NCBI GenBank assembly: GCA_950097015.1
Contig: CATNEN010000015.1
Span: 789,501-853,500, forward strand
DNA from: Macrostomum hystrix
Taxonomy: Eukaryota; Platyhelminthes; Macrostomidae
Direction: 5' to 3'
Length of the DNA stretch: 64,000 nt
Part shown: in pieces, positions 11,501-21,698 of the stretch
How positions within the stretch are numbered: position 1 is the first letter of the stretch
How the letters are laid out: each line of letters opens with the position of its first letter
Notes under the pieces: model-generated
What the model was told of the DNA's origin: nothing
Databases searched by the model: none
The model's input: the letters and a program-made list of their open reading frames with translations, nothing else
Made by a program: the position numbers and the translations under genes

Positions 11501-14500
11501 ACTCCAAAAGACTGTCTCTTGATGAAGAACTGAATGTGACTGACCCAAAAACTAAACTGCCAGTCTATTATGTCAGTGTATTTGCCATCAACGGAGCCGG
11601 TTTGATCAGCGCAACTGCAACATCAACACCTATCATGATAGTTGGCCAGGACGCTCCTGGGTATCTTATGGACGGTGACCAGCCCAGAGTGAACGGCCGC
11701 TATCAGTCTAGCTCTCGCTCGCTAACCTGTCAGTTCGATGGTTTCCACAGTCCACTGTACGGAATCAACCACTATGAGTGGGCGATCGGGTCCAGGCCAA
11801 TGTCCGAGAATGTGCAGCGCTACACTCGCGTTGGCATTGTACTGCATGATGACGTAGACGACTTTGTCAACTCTGACGATGCGGAGCATGAGGGACTTCC
11901 GTCTTCAGGCCATGCCCAGATGCCCATCCGCCTGGAACATGGCAAGGCGTACTTTTGCACGGTTCGTGGCGTGACCAACGCTGGCTACATTCTCGAGGCC
12001 TCTTCTGACGGCATCATCGTGGATCGGACTCCACCGTTCGTTCGAATCACGGACCTGGGTCTTCCTGATGGGTCCATGCCGCTGACACAGTCATCGATCT
12101 ACTCAGAGACGGTGGACTCGCTCACTGCTCAGTTCGAGTTCAGTGATCTCGAGAGTGAAGTGACCTTCGCCTCCGTGATGTACGGCGAGCATCCGCTTGG
12201 AGACTCGCTGTTCAGACGCGACGGAATCGATCTAGGAGCCAAGGACAGGTCAGGTGTGACTGCGGATGATCGGGTTCATCCACAGTCGGATGGACTGCCC
12301 AACATTTTTACTGCCATCGTTGTCAATGCGCTTGGTCAGAAGAACATCACCTCCTCAGCGCCTGTGGTCTTCGACTCAACCCCGCCAACTGAAGGTACTC
12401 TGAGGTGCCCAAAGTTCACCAAGGTACACACTGGATGGTTTCAATCTGCTTGTCACTGGTTTGATTTAAGAAGTTTATAATTATTGATGACTTTCCCTCG
12501 CATTCTAGTCGTTTAGTCCACTCTCCTGCCATTGGGAGGGCGTCCAAGACCCGCAAAGCGAAATCGACTACTACTCAGTGATGATTGGCGAGGCTGAAGG
12601 ACGGGCCGAGATCCTTCTTGGCAAGAATGTCAGCGGAGATGCGACTTCATTCACTGTTCACCGTGAGTGGAGGATATTAATAAGAAGGCTATTGAAACTT
12701 GTCTCACATACTACTCTTACAGTCAGAGCTCAGATCAAGCAAAATGTAAACACAAATTTCTCCCTGCAGCGAGTGACTTTTCGGCCGCAATGGTGCACAA
12801 CAAGGACTATTACGTGACCTTGACAGCGTTCAACAAAGTGAAGTACTCCACAAAGATCTACTCTAGCGCCATCATTATTGACGACACACCGCCTGAGCAC
12901 TCGGTTATAGTTGAGCTGTCCGACAGAGTCCAGCTGCTCAACGGTTCCATCCAGGCTGACAACCAAAAATGCGTCGATGCGGAAAGTTGTCTCAAACTCG
13001 ACGTCACTTGCCATCTTGGTCTCGACACATTGGCAGTCAGTTGGGTACCGTTCCGGGATCCAGAGAGTGGAATCTCACGGTTCGATTTTTGATGAAGCTA
13101 TGATATTTTTATCAGTAAATTTTATGTTCTTTTCTCATATACACATATGGTTGTCAATATAAAACTCCTGCAGATACGAAATTGGACTTGGAACCACACC
13201 TGGCGCGACGCAAGTGATGGATTTCGCAACAACACCCGCTGATTCATATACTTATGTTTTTACTGGAATTCCATTGGCAAACTATCGCAGACTCTTTGTA
13301 GTGCTCAAAGGGTTCAACGGTGCAGAGCACTTCTCTACTGTTATCTCCAGTGGTGTGTACATCTCCCGAGTCGGGTCTGACTTAGGCTTCCACAGCCCCA
13401 TAACGGTTAGCGATGGCGATCACGTTGGCAAGGACATGTAAGAGACGTATGTGCTATTTTTCACTTTTCTGGATGCCTTAACACCATCCTATTTGCCAAA
13501 ACTTCAGCGACTTCCAAACGAATGTGGAACAGCTCACTGCCTGGTGGGACTTCAGCGGCGAACCTTGCCCTGTTGTTGATTACAGACTCTACTTTGAGCG
13601 TCTTGATGGTCTAGTTGTCCAGAACTTTACTAGTGTTGGAGGTAAGAGTTCTTAGAGATATGCAAGCCTTATTCCGTTGTGAGACGCTGACTCACCTTAC
13701 GTTGCTTCTGACGCCTCGATTTCAGAGCGCACAAGCGGAAGTCACATCGGACTTAACCTGCAGAACGGAGAGACCTACTTCGCAATTGTCAGTGGCACTA
13801 CAGCACTCGGGCACGTCATCACTGTTCGATCATCAGGAGTGGTGATTCGCCTTGAGCCAATCATCCCTGGCCACGTCTTCGACGGCTCGGTCACGGGCAT
13901 TGACCTGCACAAGCAAAAGTCCCACACGCAGCTGTCTTCCAACTGGATGGGCTTCGGAAACGACACGGTCCTCATCAAACCCAACGGAGGCGGCTCGAGC
14001 TCGGTGGACAAGCTGGGCGAACGACAGGTGATTGACTACTACGAAGTGGCCTTTGGAACTGACCGACGCTACCCCAAGACCAGAGACAACGTGCTGCCGT
14101 TTGTGAATGTGGGTCGGAACAAAACGTTCACGGCGTACAACCTCGATCTCGTCCCAATCAAGGGGATCTACTATGCCACGGTTCGCGCCTATTCAAAAGG
14201 ATTCGCCTCAACGGAGGTCACGTCTTCGGGCATCCGAGTGGGCTATGACTCGACAGTTTTCAGTAAGCAACGTAGGAAAGTATATTTTTAGATTTTGGTT
14301 TACCAATTGAAATCCGGCAACTGTTTCAGGAGCGGATATCAACGTGCCGCGCTTCGTGAGCACCGAAAACGCAGCCGAGCACTCAGAGACCAGCTCAGGC
14401 TTGTTCCACCTGAGATATTCTTGGGGCAGGTTCAAGTCAGCATTGAATGAGAAGCAGGAGCTGGAGATAGTGTCCTATTTCACAGGAATATCCAGCATGC

Positions 14501-17500
14501 CGATTCCGGGAGACACCGACTGCCACAAAATAGTAAGAAGAGAGAATAAAGTTCTGCATTCCAAATCACCCTGGGCAGGACAAAACTAATCAATGGCTGC
14601 ACTTTTCAGCTAACACATCGGGATAAGATCGGCTATGTGTTCAACTTCACATTCGACGTTCAGTCGCTGATCTCAGTGAGCACTGACACCATGGTGAGGC
14701 TGACTGACCTCGAGCTCAAGCAGGCCGAAACTTTGTACATAATCGTCATCGGACTTGACGAAGCGGGCGAGTGCAACGCCTCGGTTTCCAGCTTCTTCTT
14801 TGACAACAACCCTCCCACAAAGGGTGAAATCACAGCGGGGCCGTTCTACAACATGGTGAGCCCTTGCCTTTGTAATTCTTCATTAAACGAGTTTTGAATG
14901 CAGTTAGACTTTTCATAACCAAAACACGCCAACGCGTCTTAGAAACTGACGTTCTCTGTGGAGGCTGGTGCCCTGCACGTGAAGTGGCGAGGCTACGAGG
15001 ATGCGGACTCCGGACTGTCGCACGTCAAGCTTCAGTTGTGGCGCGCTGCAGGCTGCGCTGCCGCCGATTTGGTGAACCTGACAGCGGTGCTAGACATCAC
15101 GGGCCTGGAGGCCTCGGTCAAAATTAACGATACCGTGGCAATTACCGAGCTGACATTCAGAGACCTGGATCTCGAGCCGGGAGTGCCCTACATTGTGACA
15201 ATTGAAGCCGAAAACCGAGCCGAACTGAAAACCAGAGACCAGACAAGCCCGATACTTCTGGACACGTCCCTACCCAAATCGGGCTCCGTGGTTGATGGAT
15301 CCAACTTCACAGAAGACGCAAGCTACTCGGGCAGGTCAGACTCCCTGACGGCCACGCTGCTCCATTTCCCAAAAGCTTCAGCTGATCCCTGTCCGCTGAG
15401 GAGTCCCAACCGCATCGAGTGGCAGACACTGAACACAGCCGGTCTGTGGAACATGGACGAGTGGTGGAGCTTGCGGTTCCGCCACGATCTGGCGTCTCCC
15501 ATCGGACAAGGCGGCGCTGACTGGGACCTGCACCTGGAGCGAGACCTGACATCGGCCAGGGTGCTTTCCAGCGCGATTCAGGCGGATTCTCATCTGGGCA
15601 TTGGTGCTTCGTACAGCTTCAGAGCGCGTGTAGCGAACTCAAGTCACGTGGTCACCAGTCTAGTGCTTTGGGACGGTCCCGCCGGGGTGGTGGGCGACAT
15701 CGATTATGTTCCAGAGGAGGACTGGTCCCAGTACACATGCAGCTGCTGCGTCTTCCCGGATCCCGTGGCGTATCCCAACTGCAGCGACATGTGCGAGGGT
15801 TGCACACCTGAGTTTCTGGACTACCTGAGAGTCAACATGAGTCGAGACCTCAGCCGACCGCCCCCAACTCCTAGACCAACGCGAATTCCTGGGTCGAAAG
15901 TGATTGAGAACGTTCTGCCTCTACCAGACGATACACTCCGCGGTGATTTTGACAACATCAACCAAGTGCACTCAGCGTGTGGGCTGCAGATCCTATACGA
16001 GCCAGCTGACCAGCCAGCCATTGTGTTGTGGTGCACACACGCCAACAAATCGTTTCCTAGCGTTAGTGATCTAGTATCCCTGAACTTCGATCCGAGTGAG
16101 GATCTGCACAACTACACGCTGCATATGTTCAGCGTGGCTCAAGACTCCGGGCACAGAGAATGGAGCGCTCGAGTAGAGGTTGATGGTGCCGTGGTGAGCG
16201 TTGTTTCGGGCCTTCCGAGCATGCCTCGAGCCCGACTCAGCCTGTTCGCTCACACCAAGGCCAACTTTGTTCCACCTCTAGACACAGAAAATGTGCTCGA
16301 TCGCTGGCAGGCAGTGGTGCAGCTGCGAGACGTTCGGCTGCCACAGCCAACGACGGAGAAGTGCCGCTACGGTAAAGCCTTCATCGCTGGCACCAACCCT
16401 ATTGTCGCCTACAGCGCCGCAGCGTTCTGGAACGAAACCCAGGTGTCCGAATGGCAGCTTTTGCACCAGCCCTGCATTCCGTGTCTGCATCCGTGCGACC
16501 ATCTGCACTGCGATCCTAGTTGCCGAGACAGCGGATTCACTGAGGTGCGCTTGACTCTGCCGCAGCTGAAGTTAGTAGATGGCGAAACCTATCAGGTTGG
16601 AGGTGAGTGCAAATCATTGCTTCATCTGTCTGCTTCCTTCTGCTTCCTTCCTTCCTGTCTGAATATTAAAAGAAGCAGAGTGTTTCTTCCGCTGCAAGAC
16701 ATTGCATTAATCGTAAGCTTTAGCTTTTGAATACAAACAATTTTTTTCAGTCAAAGCTACCCAAGCGAACGGTGAGTCGTCAGTTTCTTTCAGCTCAGGG
16801 CAGCTTGTAGACACGACGCCTCCAGAGGTGGACAAAGAGGCCCCTCTGTTCTACAATGATCCCAGTTCGCCATATCCGTTTGCACCCACGAATTACACGG
16901 CTTCACTGACCTCAATCGGAGTTGTCTGGCTCATTACCGACAATGAGTCACTCATTAATGTAAGTTGCAAACAAATGTTGATATTAAAATCGCTAATTCT
17001 ACGAGTACTTAAGAAAAGACACTTATGAGCAATAATGTGGCATCTTTCTACACGACAGGAACACTTCTGGGCCCTTGGAAGCGCCCCAAAAGGCACTGAC
17101 TTGCAGCCGTGGACGTCAACAGGTGCAATTCCCGGCGGTTTAAACACTGAGCTGGTTTTGATCAACGGCCGAAAGTACTTTGCCAGCGTGCGATCCATCA
17201 ATAATGCAGGGCTTGCCACCACCTACTACGATCATCTAGGACTAACCGTAATGACAGATCCGCCAAACCTGGACAGTGTCAACGCCAGTCTCGTTGGAGT
17301 CTCCGACTTCGACTTTGACGTGTCTCCTTCTGACGCAAAGAAGCAAACGGACCAAAGTGTGCTTGGCGCCCGCTTGACGTTTGATCTCGACAGAAGTGTT
17401 GAGTACTACGGTGAGCACCATTTTGTCGTGATTTTAGCGACTGTTATAAATCTCTAGAACCTATCTTCAAGCCAATACTTAGCATTGGAAATAGTTTAAG

Positions 17501-20500
17501 TCTGCTCCCATTCTAGAGTTCTGCATCAGCAGCGCAGAAGGCCAGCTCGACGATGTTCTGCCGTGCGTCCCGGCGCCGAAAATGAACGATTCTGATGCCG
17601 GTGTAACCGTACAGATCAGGAACAACACCATCCAGTGGAATGACTTTGACGGTGCGGAGCAGAACTTCACCTTATCTAGTCTGAACAGAAACACGTCAGC
17701 TGAATCCGTGAGAAATAGATTCTACTTGGAGCCTGGAAAGTAAGTATACTTCAAGCGGCTTTGTTCTATTCAACTTTGGCTATATGTTTTCTTATGAATC
17801 ATTTTTTTAGTTTATTAGGCTAAGGTTTTTGCATCCCTGTCATTTTATGTTCAAAGGAGACTTAAGTTCTTTTTTTCGCATTGCGTTATAAAGCAACCAA
17901 GCTGTCAGTGTTAATGCTCTTCACACACAAAAATCCCTCCCCAGGACAATCTTCATCAACCTTCACGCCTGTACAAAGGCATACGTGTGCGCCAGCCGAA
18001 CGCTCAGCAAGCAGACGATTGTCCCGGATGACTCGTTGGTAATTCAGATTGCCCGGCTGAATTCGCAAGCCCTGCCCATGCAGTACAACTCAGAAAAGCT
18101 GGGCATGCCGGAGGTCAGAGCTATCGGCGCCTATCCAAACGGCACAGCCTTGTACTTTGAGCAGCTGACAGATGAGCGAACAAAGGCGGACTACGACTCA
18201 TCGGCTGCCGCACCGTACAAGCCGTACATTGTACACCCGGAGTGGACCAAGCACCGCACAGGTCGACTTTTGACGCGACGCATTCGGGAGTTTGGCAGCG
18301 TCTTTGCCATCTCGCCGATCGGTAGGGCAAGCGTTAAGCTGCAGGTCAAGAAGAGTCAGCTGCTGGCCCCTCCAGTTGATGACGGCTCAGGTGCACGGAG
18401 CCGACGAAGTGCGGATGAGGACGATGCGGTGGACAGCCTGATATACTGGGACGCGGGTGCGTTGCTTTCGCAATTATAATTCCGTTTTGTGTAATGGACT
18501 GATTTTGACCATTCATGTGATTGAGCTTTTAATTTGTTGGATTAGGTATTTGTGAGTTTTAGTATATTGGATGAACGTTTACACCGGCTAAATGCTTGTT
18601 CAGAGTGCTATGAGCGCGTAAAATAAAAAATTCATTTAGACAAAAGGGGCTGCTAAATTTATTTTCCAATTCTAGACCCTAACTGAGGACTGCTATAACA
18701 GCTTAAGCAACGTCTTTGTTAGTGTTTTAATGACGAGAATGCTAAAGTTGAGGGCTAAAAATGAACTGCCAGTCAGGGAAGATGGTTGACATTCTAATGT
18801 ACTTTACTAGTAGCCCATCTTGTGTTTAATAAAATTTGTCGTGGAAAATTTGTTCATTATTACAAACTTTTTCAGATGAGCAACTGTGGCAGCTGGCAGG
18901 CGTCTTTGACTCAGCCGGAGCTGCGACAGGACTACCGGTCAACCTGACACAGGAGCGATTGTTTGCCATGAGCAGCATTTCAAAGCAGCCGTTCAACTCT
19001 GCGCCTATCATTGTATCGGAGATGTCCGGCTCGCTGAGGATTCGTGAAGATTCGCCAGGTGAGAAACTTCCGAATGATTAAAATGCGATGCTTTGCTGAA
19101 CATGTACTTTTGTTCCCCAGAAAAAAACTGTCTGGGACGCTTTCCGACGAGGACCGCTGAAAAAATCTCAAGAATTTCAACAATTTATTGCTAGATATCA
19201 ACATGTTTATTGGCCTTTAAAAGCATTAAGAGTCTCTACGAATTGTCAAATTTTACTTCTCAGTGGAATTCAAGCGGCAGCTGGTTGCAACTGACCCGGA
19301 AGATGATCCCATTGTGTGGGATCTGCGAAGCGACGCCAAGTTCGGCCAGGTCAGCCTGTCAGCTGACGGCCTGCTGATCTACCGACCCTCCGCCAACCTA
19401 GACGAGCTGGAATGGATGGAGAGGCTGCCGATTGTGATCACCGACATGCCGCCTGCCGGAGTGTCGCCGAAGCAGGCGCGTGGCATCTTCGAGCTCAGCG
19501 TGAGCGGAGGCCAGTTCCGAACCGATATCTTCTTCGTAAAAGACGGAACTGCTCTGAAAGGACCGCTTTTTACCGTGGTGAGTATGGCTTTGAATGCATT
19601 CGTAAATAAACTTCGCTTTGTTTTCGCAAAAACTGTCCTGTCCTTTGAATTCTTTAGATCAAGCAAGAGGAGATCGACTCGAACCACATCGAGTTTGCCA
19701 TCAGCTGCGCAACTTCAGCCAGAGCTGCTGCCAAGCTGAGCCTCAAGAGTCTAGGTGGCCATGAGCTGGTCCTGCTGAACTCAAGCTCCGAGCCTCCGTC
19801 AGGAGTGGACGGCATGCCTCAGGCAAAGTGGCTCACCCACGTGTATCAGTTCCAACCTCAGGGCCGCGGTCACGGTCGCTACAACTTCGAGTTCGCTGGT
19901 GTGTTTGAGCTTGATGGTTCAGTGCGCGGCTCACAGACCGTGGAGCTCACAGTGGCATTGTTAGCCATGCCATGCCTCAACGACGGCACCTGCCGCGGGC
20001 CGGAGTGGGACAAAACCTGCATCGACGTCCGCCGTGCAGACGGGTTTGAGGGCTACTGGTGCCGCTGCCCAGCTGGCTGGTTGGGAGACCGCTGCGAGCG
20101 CGCAGACCCTTGCGCCCTGCTGCGCTGCGACCCGCCGCTCATCTGCAGTGTGGGCAGCGGGGGCAGCGCCTCCTGCATCTGTCCCCCGGGTGCCGAGTGT
20201 GAGCCGCCACCGCCGGGCATCTCCACAATAGACTGGCTGATGCCAACGCTAGTAGCCCTAGGCTTGGCCCTCGTGCTTGCGGGTGTCATCCTTGGGGCTG
20301 TGGTGCTGCGGTCGAGGGCGCGGTAAATACTTATTGCTTAATTAAATTGCATGCCTTGGTTAGCAGTGATGTTCGCTTGAAACTTTATATTTCCATACTT
20401 CTGCACATGATCTGAACTATACCCCAGTTCAGTCTCTTAAGCCTCGGTAATTACTTTATACAAAAGGCTGTCATCAAATGTTAATTTGTTTTTTTCTAAG

Positions 20501-20864
20501 CATCTGTTCCCATTCAGAGTCAGAAGCAACCCTGTCTGAAAAAAACATTTTCAGCTCCAACCGCCTCGTGGCCCCCGTGGGCGCAGCCTCAGCTGCGGAA
20601 GGCCTGGAAATGAGCGAGCGACCATCCAGCAGCGGCTCACGCGGGGTTCGGACCGAGACTGCTGGCCAGGATGCTGACGTCAGAGAGGAAACAGAGGAGG
20701 CCTTGGATAGCAACGACCCCGAAGACCTGGTGCAGCCTCGTGAAGCCGCCTCAACGCGGGCGAGCCCCCCGCTGCCAGTGTTCGACGCGTGGGATGAGGA
20801 CCAGGCGGTGGTCAAGGGGCACGCGGCTGACCAGAAGGACGCAAAAGAAGCTTTCAACTTTTAA
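1..20864 (+). CDS. giant modular single-pass membrane protein, 5' partial, 32 exons visible
   Basis: Exons read from GT-AG boundaries with consistent phases: 1-19, 94-1173, 1247-1597, 1672-1869, 1938-3005, 3081-3425, 3536-6285, 6383-6649, 7311-7525, 7638-7977, 8065-8359, 8454-8603, 8711-9584, 9828-10942, 11035-11370, 11459-12423, 12518-12662, 12770-13079, 13174-13437, 13508-13641, 13726-14262, 14330-14532, 14610-14855, 14943-16602, 16751-16959, 17059-17410, 17517-17739, 17945-18456, 18876-19058, 19264-19577, 19658-20322, 20555-20864. They join to 5,545 codons including the stop. The first exon reads SLSWTV, the usual end of a Cys-rich repeat, so start codon and signal peptide lie upstream. 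Order: Cys-rich repeats, middle region, FN3-like repeats, Cys cluster, cadherin-like stretch, EGF modules, membrane helix, tail. The extracellular part is nearly the whole protein, so adhesion or matrix binding is a reasonable inference, but no function is shown. Weak points are the 12424-12517 junction, the weak donor at 13080 (GTTCGA) and the choice of last acceptor. The family resembles large uncharacterised proteins of other invertebrates (recollection, no search run). Confidence 0.85.
5689..5700 (+). other. furin-like cleavage motif RSKR
   Basis: Codons read R-S-K-R followed by S, near residue 1739 of the visible protein. This fits the R-x-K/R-R consensus of furin-type proprotein convertases. 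It lies in the hydrophilic linker directly after the Cys-rich repeats, where a protease could reach it. Cleavage would free the N-terminal Cys-rich part. Only the motif is seen; cleavage is inferred. Confidence 0.5.
6650..7310 (+). other. long intron of the giant gene
   Basis: The donor follows GGAATGAAG in phase 0 and the acceptor TTCTTCAG precedes GCGGTTGG. At 661 bp it is the longest intron in the gene. The upstream frame stays open for about 160 bp into it but the added residues have no similarity to the rest of the protein. A purine-rich stretch lies at about 7080-7215. I see no other gene in it. Confidence 0.7.
7719..15690 (+). other. about fifteen FN3-like beta-sandwich repeats
   Basis: Successive units of about 120-170 residues run from exon 10 to exon 24. 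The recurring signature is a strand such as V/I-D-x-T-P-P, a D-G-x(4)-D turn, an aromatic strand ending in W-x-G-F, then D-P-E-S-G/D-I-x-x-Y and later G-x-x-Y-F/Y with an aromatic strand. Clear examples are near 10081-10250 (DDESGIAFYHW), 10431-10570, 10770-10920 (SDPESDVTHY), 11200-11370, 12010-12170, 13020-13200 and 14950-15060. The pattern is that of extracellular FN3/Ig-like sandwiches. Exact count and boundaries need profile alignment. Introns cut the units at many places, often in phase 1. Confidence 0.7.
18396..18407 (+). other. furin-like cleavage motif RSRR
   Basis: Codons read R-S-R-R followed by S-A-D-E-D-D, near residue 5035 and about 380 residues before the membrane helix. The motif fits R-x-R-R and sits in a hydrophilic segment flanked by acidic residues. 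Cleavage here would release almost the whole extracellular part, unless the halves stay associated as in other cleaved adhesion receptors. Processing is inferred. Confidence 0.5.
18457..18875 (+). other. 419-bp intron of the giant gene
   Basis: The donor is GTGCGT after a phase-1 break and the acceptor TTTTTCAG precedes ATGAGCAA. The interior is AT-rich and has stops in all frames. It separates the exon with the RSRR site from the membrane-proximal exons. Nothing else is seen in it. Confidence 0.75.
19264..19969 (+). other. cadherin-like membrane-proximal stretch
   Basis: Exons 30 and 31 encode a segment reading A-T-D-P-E-D-D-P-I-V-W-D-L, then G-Q-V-S-L-S-A-D-G-L-L-I-Y-R-P. This resembles the D-x-E-D-x-x-I and S-x-D-G-x-L-x-Y-x-P elements of cadherin-type or bacterial-Ig-like beta sandwiches. 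It lies between the second furin-like site and the EGF modules. Assignment rests on motif resemblance only; calcium binding is not shown. Confidence 0.45.
19973..20203 (+). other. two EGF-like modules
   Basis: The first module runs 19973-20095 and reads C-L-N-D-G-T-C, then a Cys in the long loop, then W-C-R-C-P-A-G-W-L-G-D-R-C. It has the six Cys and the C-x-C-x(2)-G-[YFW]-x-G-x-x-C ending of EGF domains. The second, 20110-20203, is shorter and atypical (C-x(4)-C-x(5)-C, then C-I-C-P-P-G-x-x-C). Both sit just outside the membrane helix, a common juxtamembrane position. Confidence 0.8.
20234..20308 (+). other. single transmembrane helix
   Basis: About 25 residues from W-L-M-P to V-V-L are almost all Leu, Val, Ala, Gly or Ile and are followed directly by R-S-R-A-R. 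With EGF modules before and a charged tail after, this is a type I membrane anchor (positive-inside rule). Confidence 0.85.
20555..20864 (+). other. last coding exon: cytosolic tail
   Basis: The acceptor after 20554 restores the frame from the phase-2 donor at 20323 and gives an open frame to TAA at 20862. An upstream AG at 20519 would give an early stop, so the later one was chosen. The tail is acidic and Ser/Thr/Pro-rich, without a recognised domain, and ends KEAFNF. If the intron 20323-20554 is retained, the protein stops at once after RSRAR, leaving a tail of a few residues. Confidence 0.65.
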
Positions 20865-20948
20865 TGGAAAACTGAAATTCCGATTTTTAATTCTGAAATT
20901 CGGTATCATTTGAGAGAATAATTTGATCTATTTTCATCCGTTCAAACT

Positions 20949-20954
20949 AATAAA
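20949..20954 (+). terminator. AATAAA polyadenylation signal of the giant gene
   Basis: AATAAA lies 85 bp after the TAA of the last exon and is followed by T-rich sequence, as expected for a cleavage and polyadenylation site. The 3' UTR would be about 100 bp. Confidence 0.65.
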
Positions 20955-21214
20955 ATAGTTTTTCAATGTCGTTTTTAAATTTTGTCACACATTCGCCTTT
21001 CACACTGGCCACATCTCAGTTTCAGATTGAATAGTTTCAGTGCCAAAATCAACAAAAACCTGCGTAATTCTCAAAAATTCAATTGAGTATGGTTTAATAC
21101 CTTAGGTTACGAGTATTAAAGAAAAACATAAAACTAAAGTGACAGCAAACTGAGATGTTGTACAGTCCGCACTATTTATTGTAAGCTCAGACGTCGAGCA
21201 CAAATATAAACAAA

Positions 21215-21220
21215 TTTATT
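21215..21220 (-). terminator. candidate polyadenylation signal of the minus-strand four-helix gene
   Basis: TTTATT on the plus strand is AATAAA on the minus strand, about 480 bp after the stop of the minus-strand gene. A second copy is at 21175-21180. Both lie in the AT-rich convergent intergenic stretch, so the choice between them is open. Confidence 0.4.
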
Positions 21221-21340
21221 GATGAATACACATTATGCAAAAAAGGTTATTGGAATCAAGCTATGCAAAAACTATGATTCGCACTATGATTGGTGTTCGT
21301 TTTCAGTCAAGGCAAGTTCAGCAAACACAACGTACTTCTA

Positions 21341-21372
21341 CTGTATGATATATGCGCTGTACGATCATACAG
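21341..21372. repeat. hairpin with 9-bp perfect arms
   Basis: CTGTATGAT at 21341-21349 pairs with ATCATACAG at 21364-21372 across a 14-base loop. It lies between two convergent genes, inside the likely 3' UTR of the minus-strand gene. A role in 3' end formation or stability is possible, but a chance origin in AT-rich DNA is also plausible. Confidence 0.4.
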
Positions 21373-21698
21373 ATTGTATGATGTATGAAGGTATGAACGT
21401 CTACTTAGGACCGACTATCGGAATGATATTTTCTAGGAAAACTATTTTTTTGTAGAACTTTTTACACTAGTTAATATCCAAAACAGCAAATTTTTAGAGA
21501 ACTTCGTATAAATCATCGAGTAATATCTTATTGTAGAAGTACTCAGACTTCGCACTCAAATGATTCTTATTAAAAAGTCTATTAATTTTTTTCACCTGAA
21601 AACGGATAGTATGTGCCTGTCCAATGGCTGCAAAGTTAAAAAACTGCTGCAAAGTTGAAAACTCGGTACAAAATAGTGAATGAAAGGTGATTTTTGTT

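Larger units (their letters stand above)
15691..19058 (+). other. Cys-cluster and divergent beta-rich region before the membrane-proximal part
   Basis: A cluster with C-S-C-C, then C-x(3)-C-x-x-C-T-P-E-F-L-D-Y-L at 15738-15830, marks a change from the FN3-like repeats. A second Cys-rich patch near 16470-16530 (PCIPCLHPCDHLHCDPSC) follows. The remainder (exons 25-29) is divergent and mostly beta-like, with one further FN3-like piece near 16800-17260 (V-D-T-T-P-P). A furin-like RSRR motif lies at 18396-18407. I recall the CTPEFLDYL-type segment from related giant proteins, so the cluster is probably a conserved module, but I cannot name it. Confidence 0.55.

Noticed and set aside
12424-12480. 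Read-through of exon 16 giving a CHWFD motif
   Set aside because: It resembles the FN3-like strand by chance but runs into a stop at 12478, and no donor there restores the downstream frame convincingly.
21219-21455. 78-codon plus-strand open frame
   Set aside because: It lies in the AT-rich convergent 3' region with no domain, no upstream promoter and no splice-linked extension.
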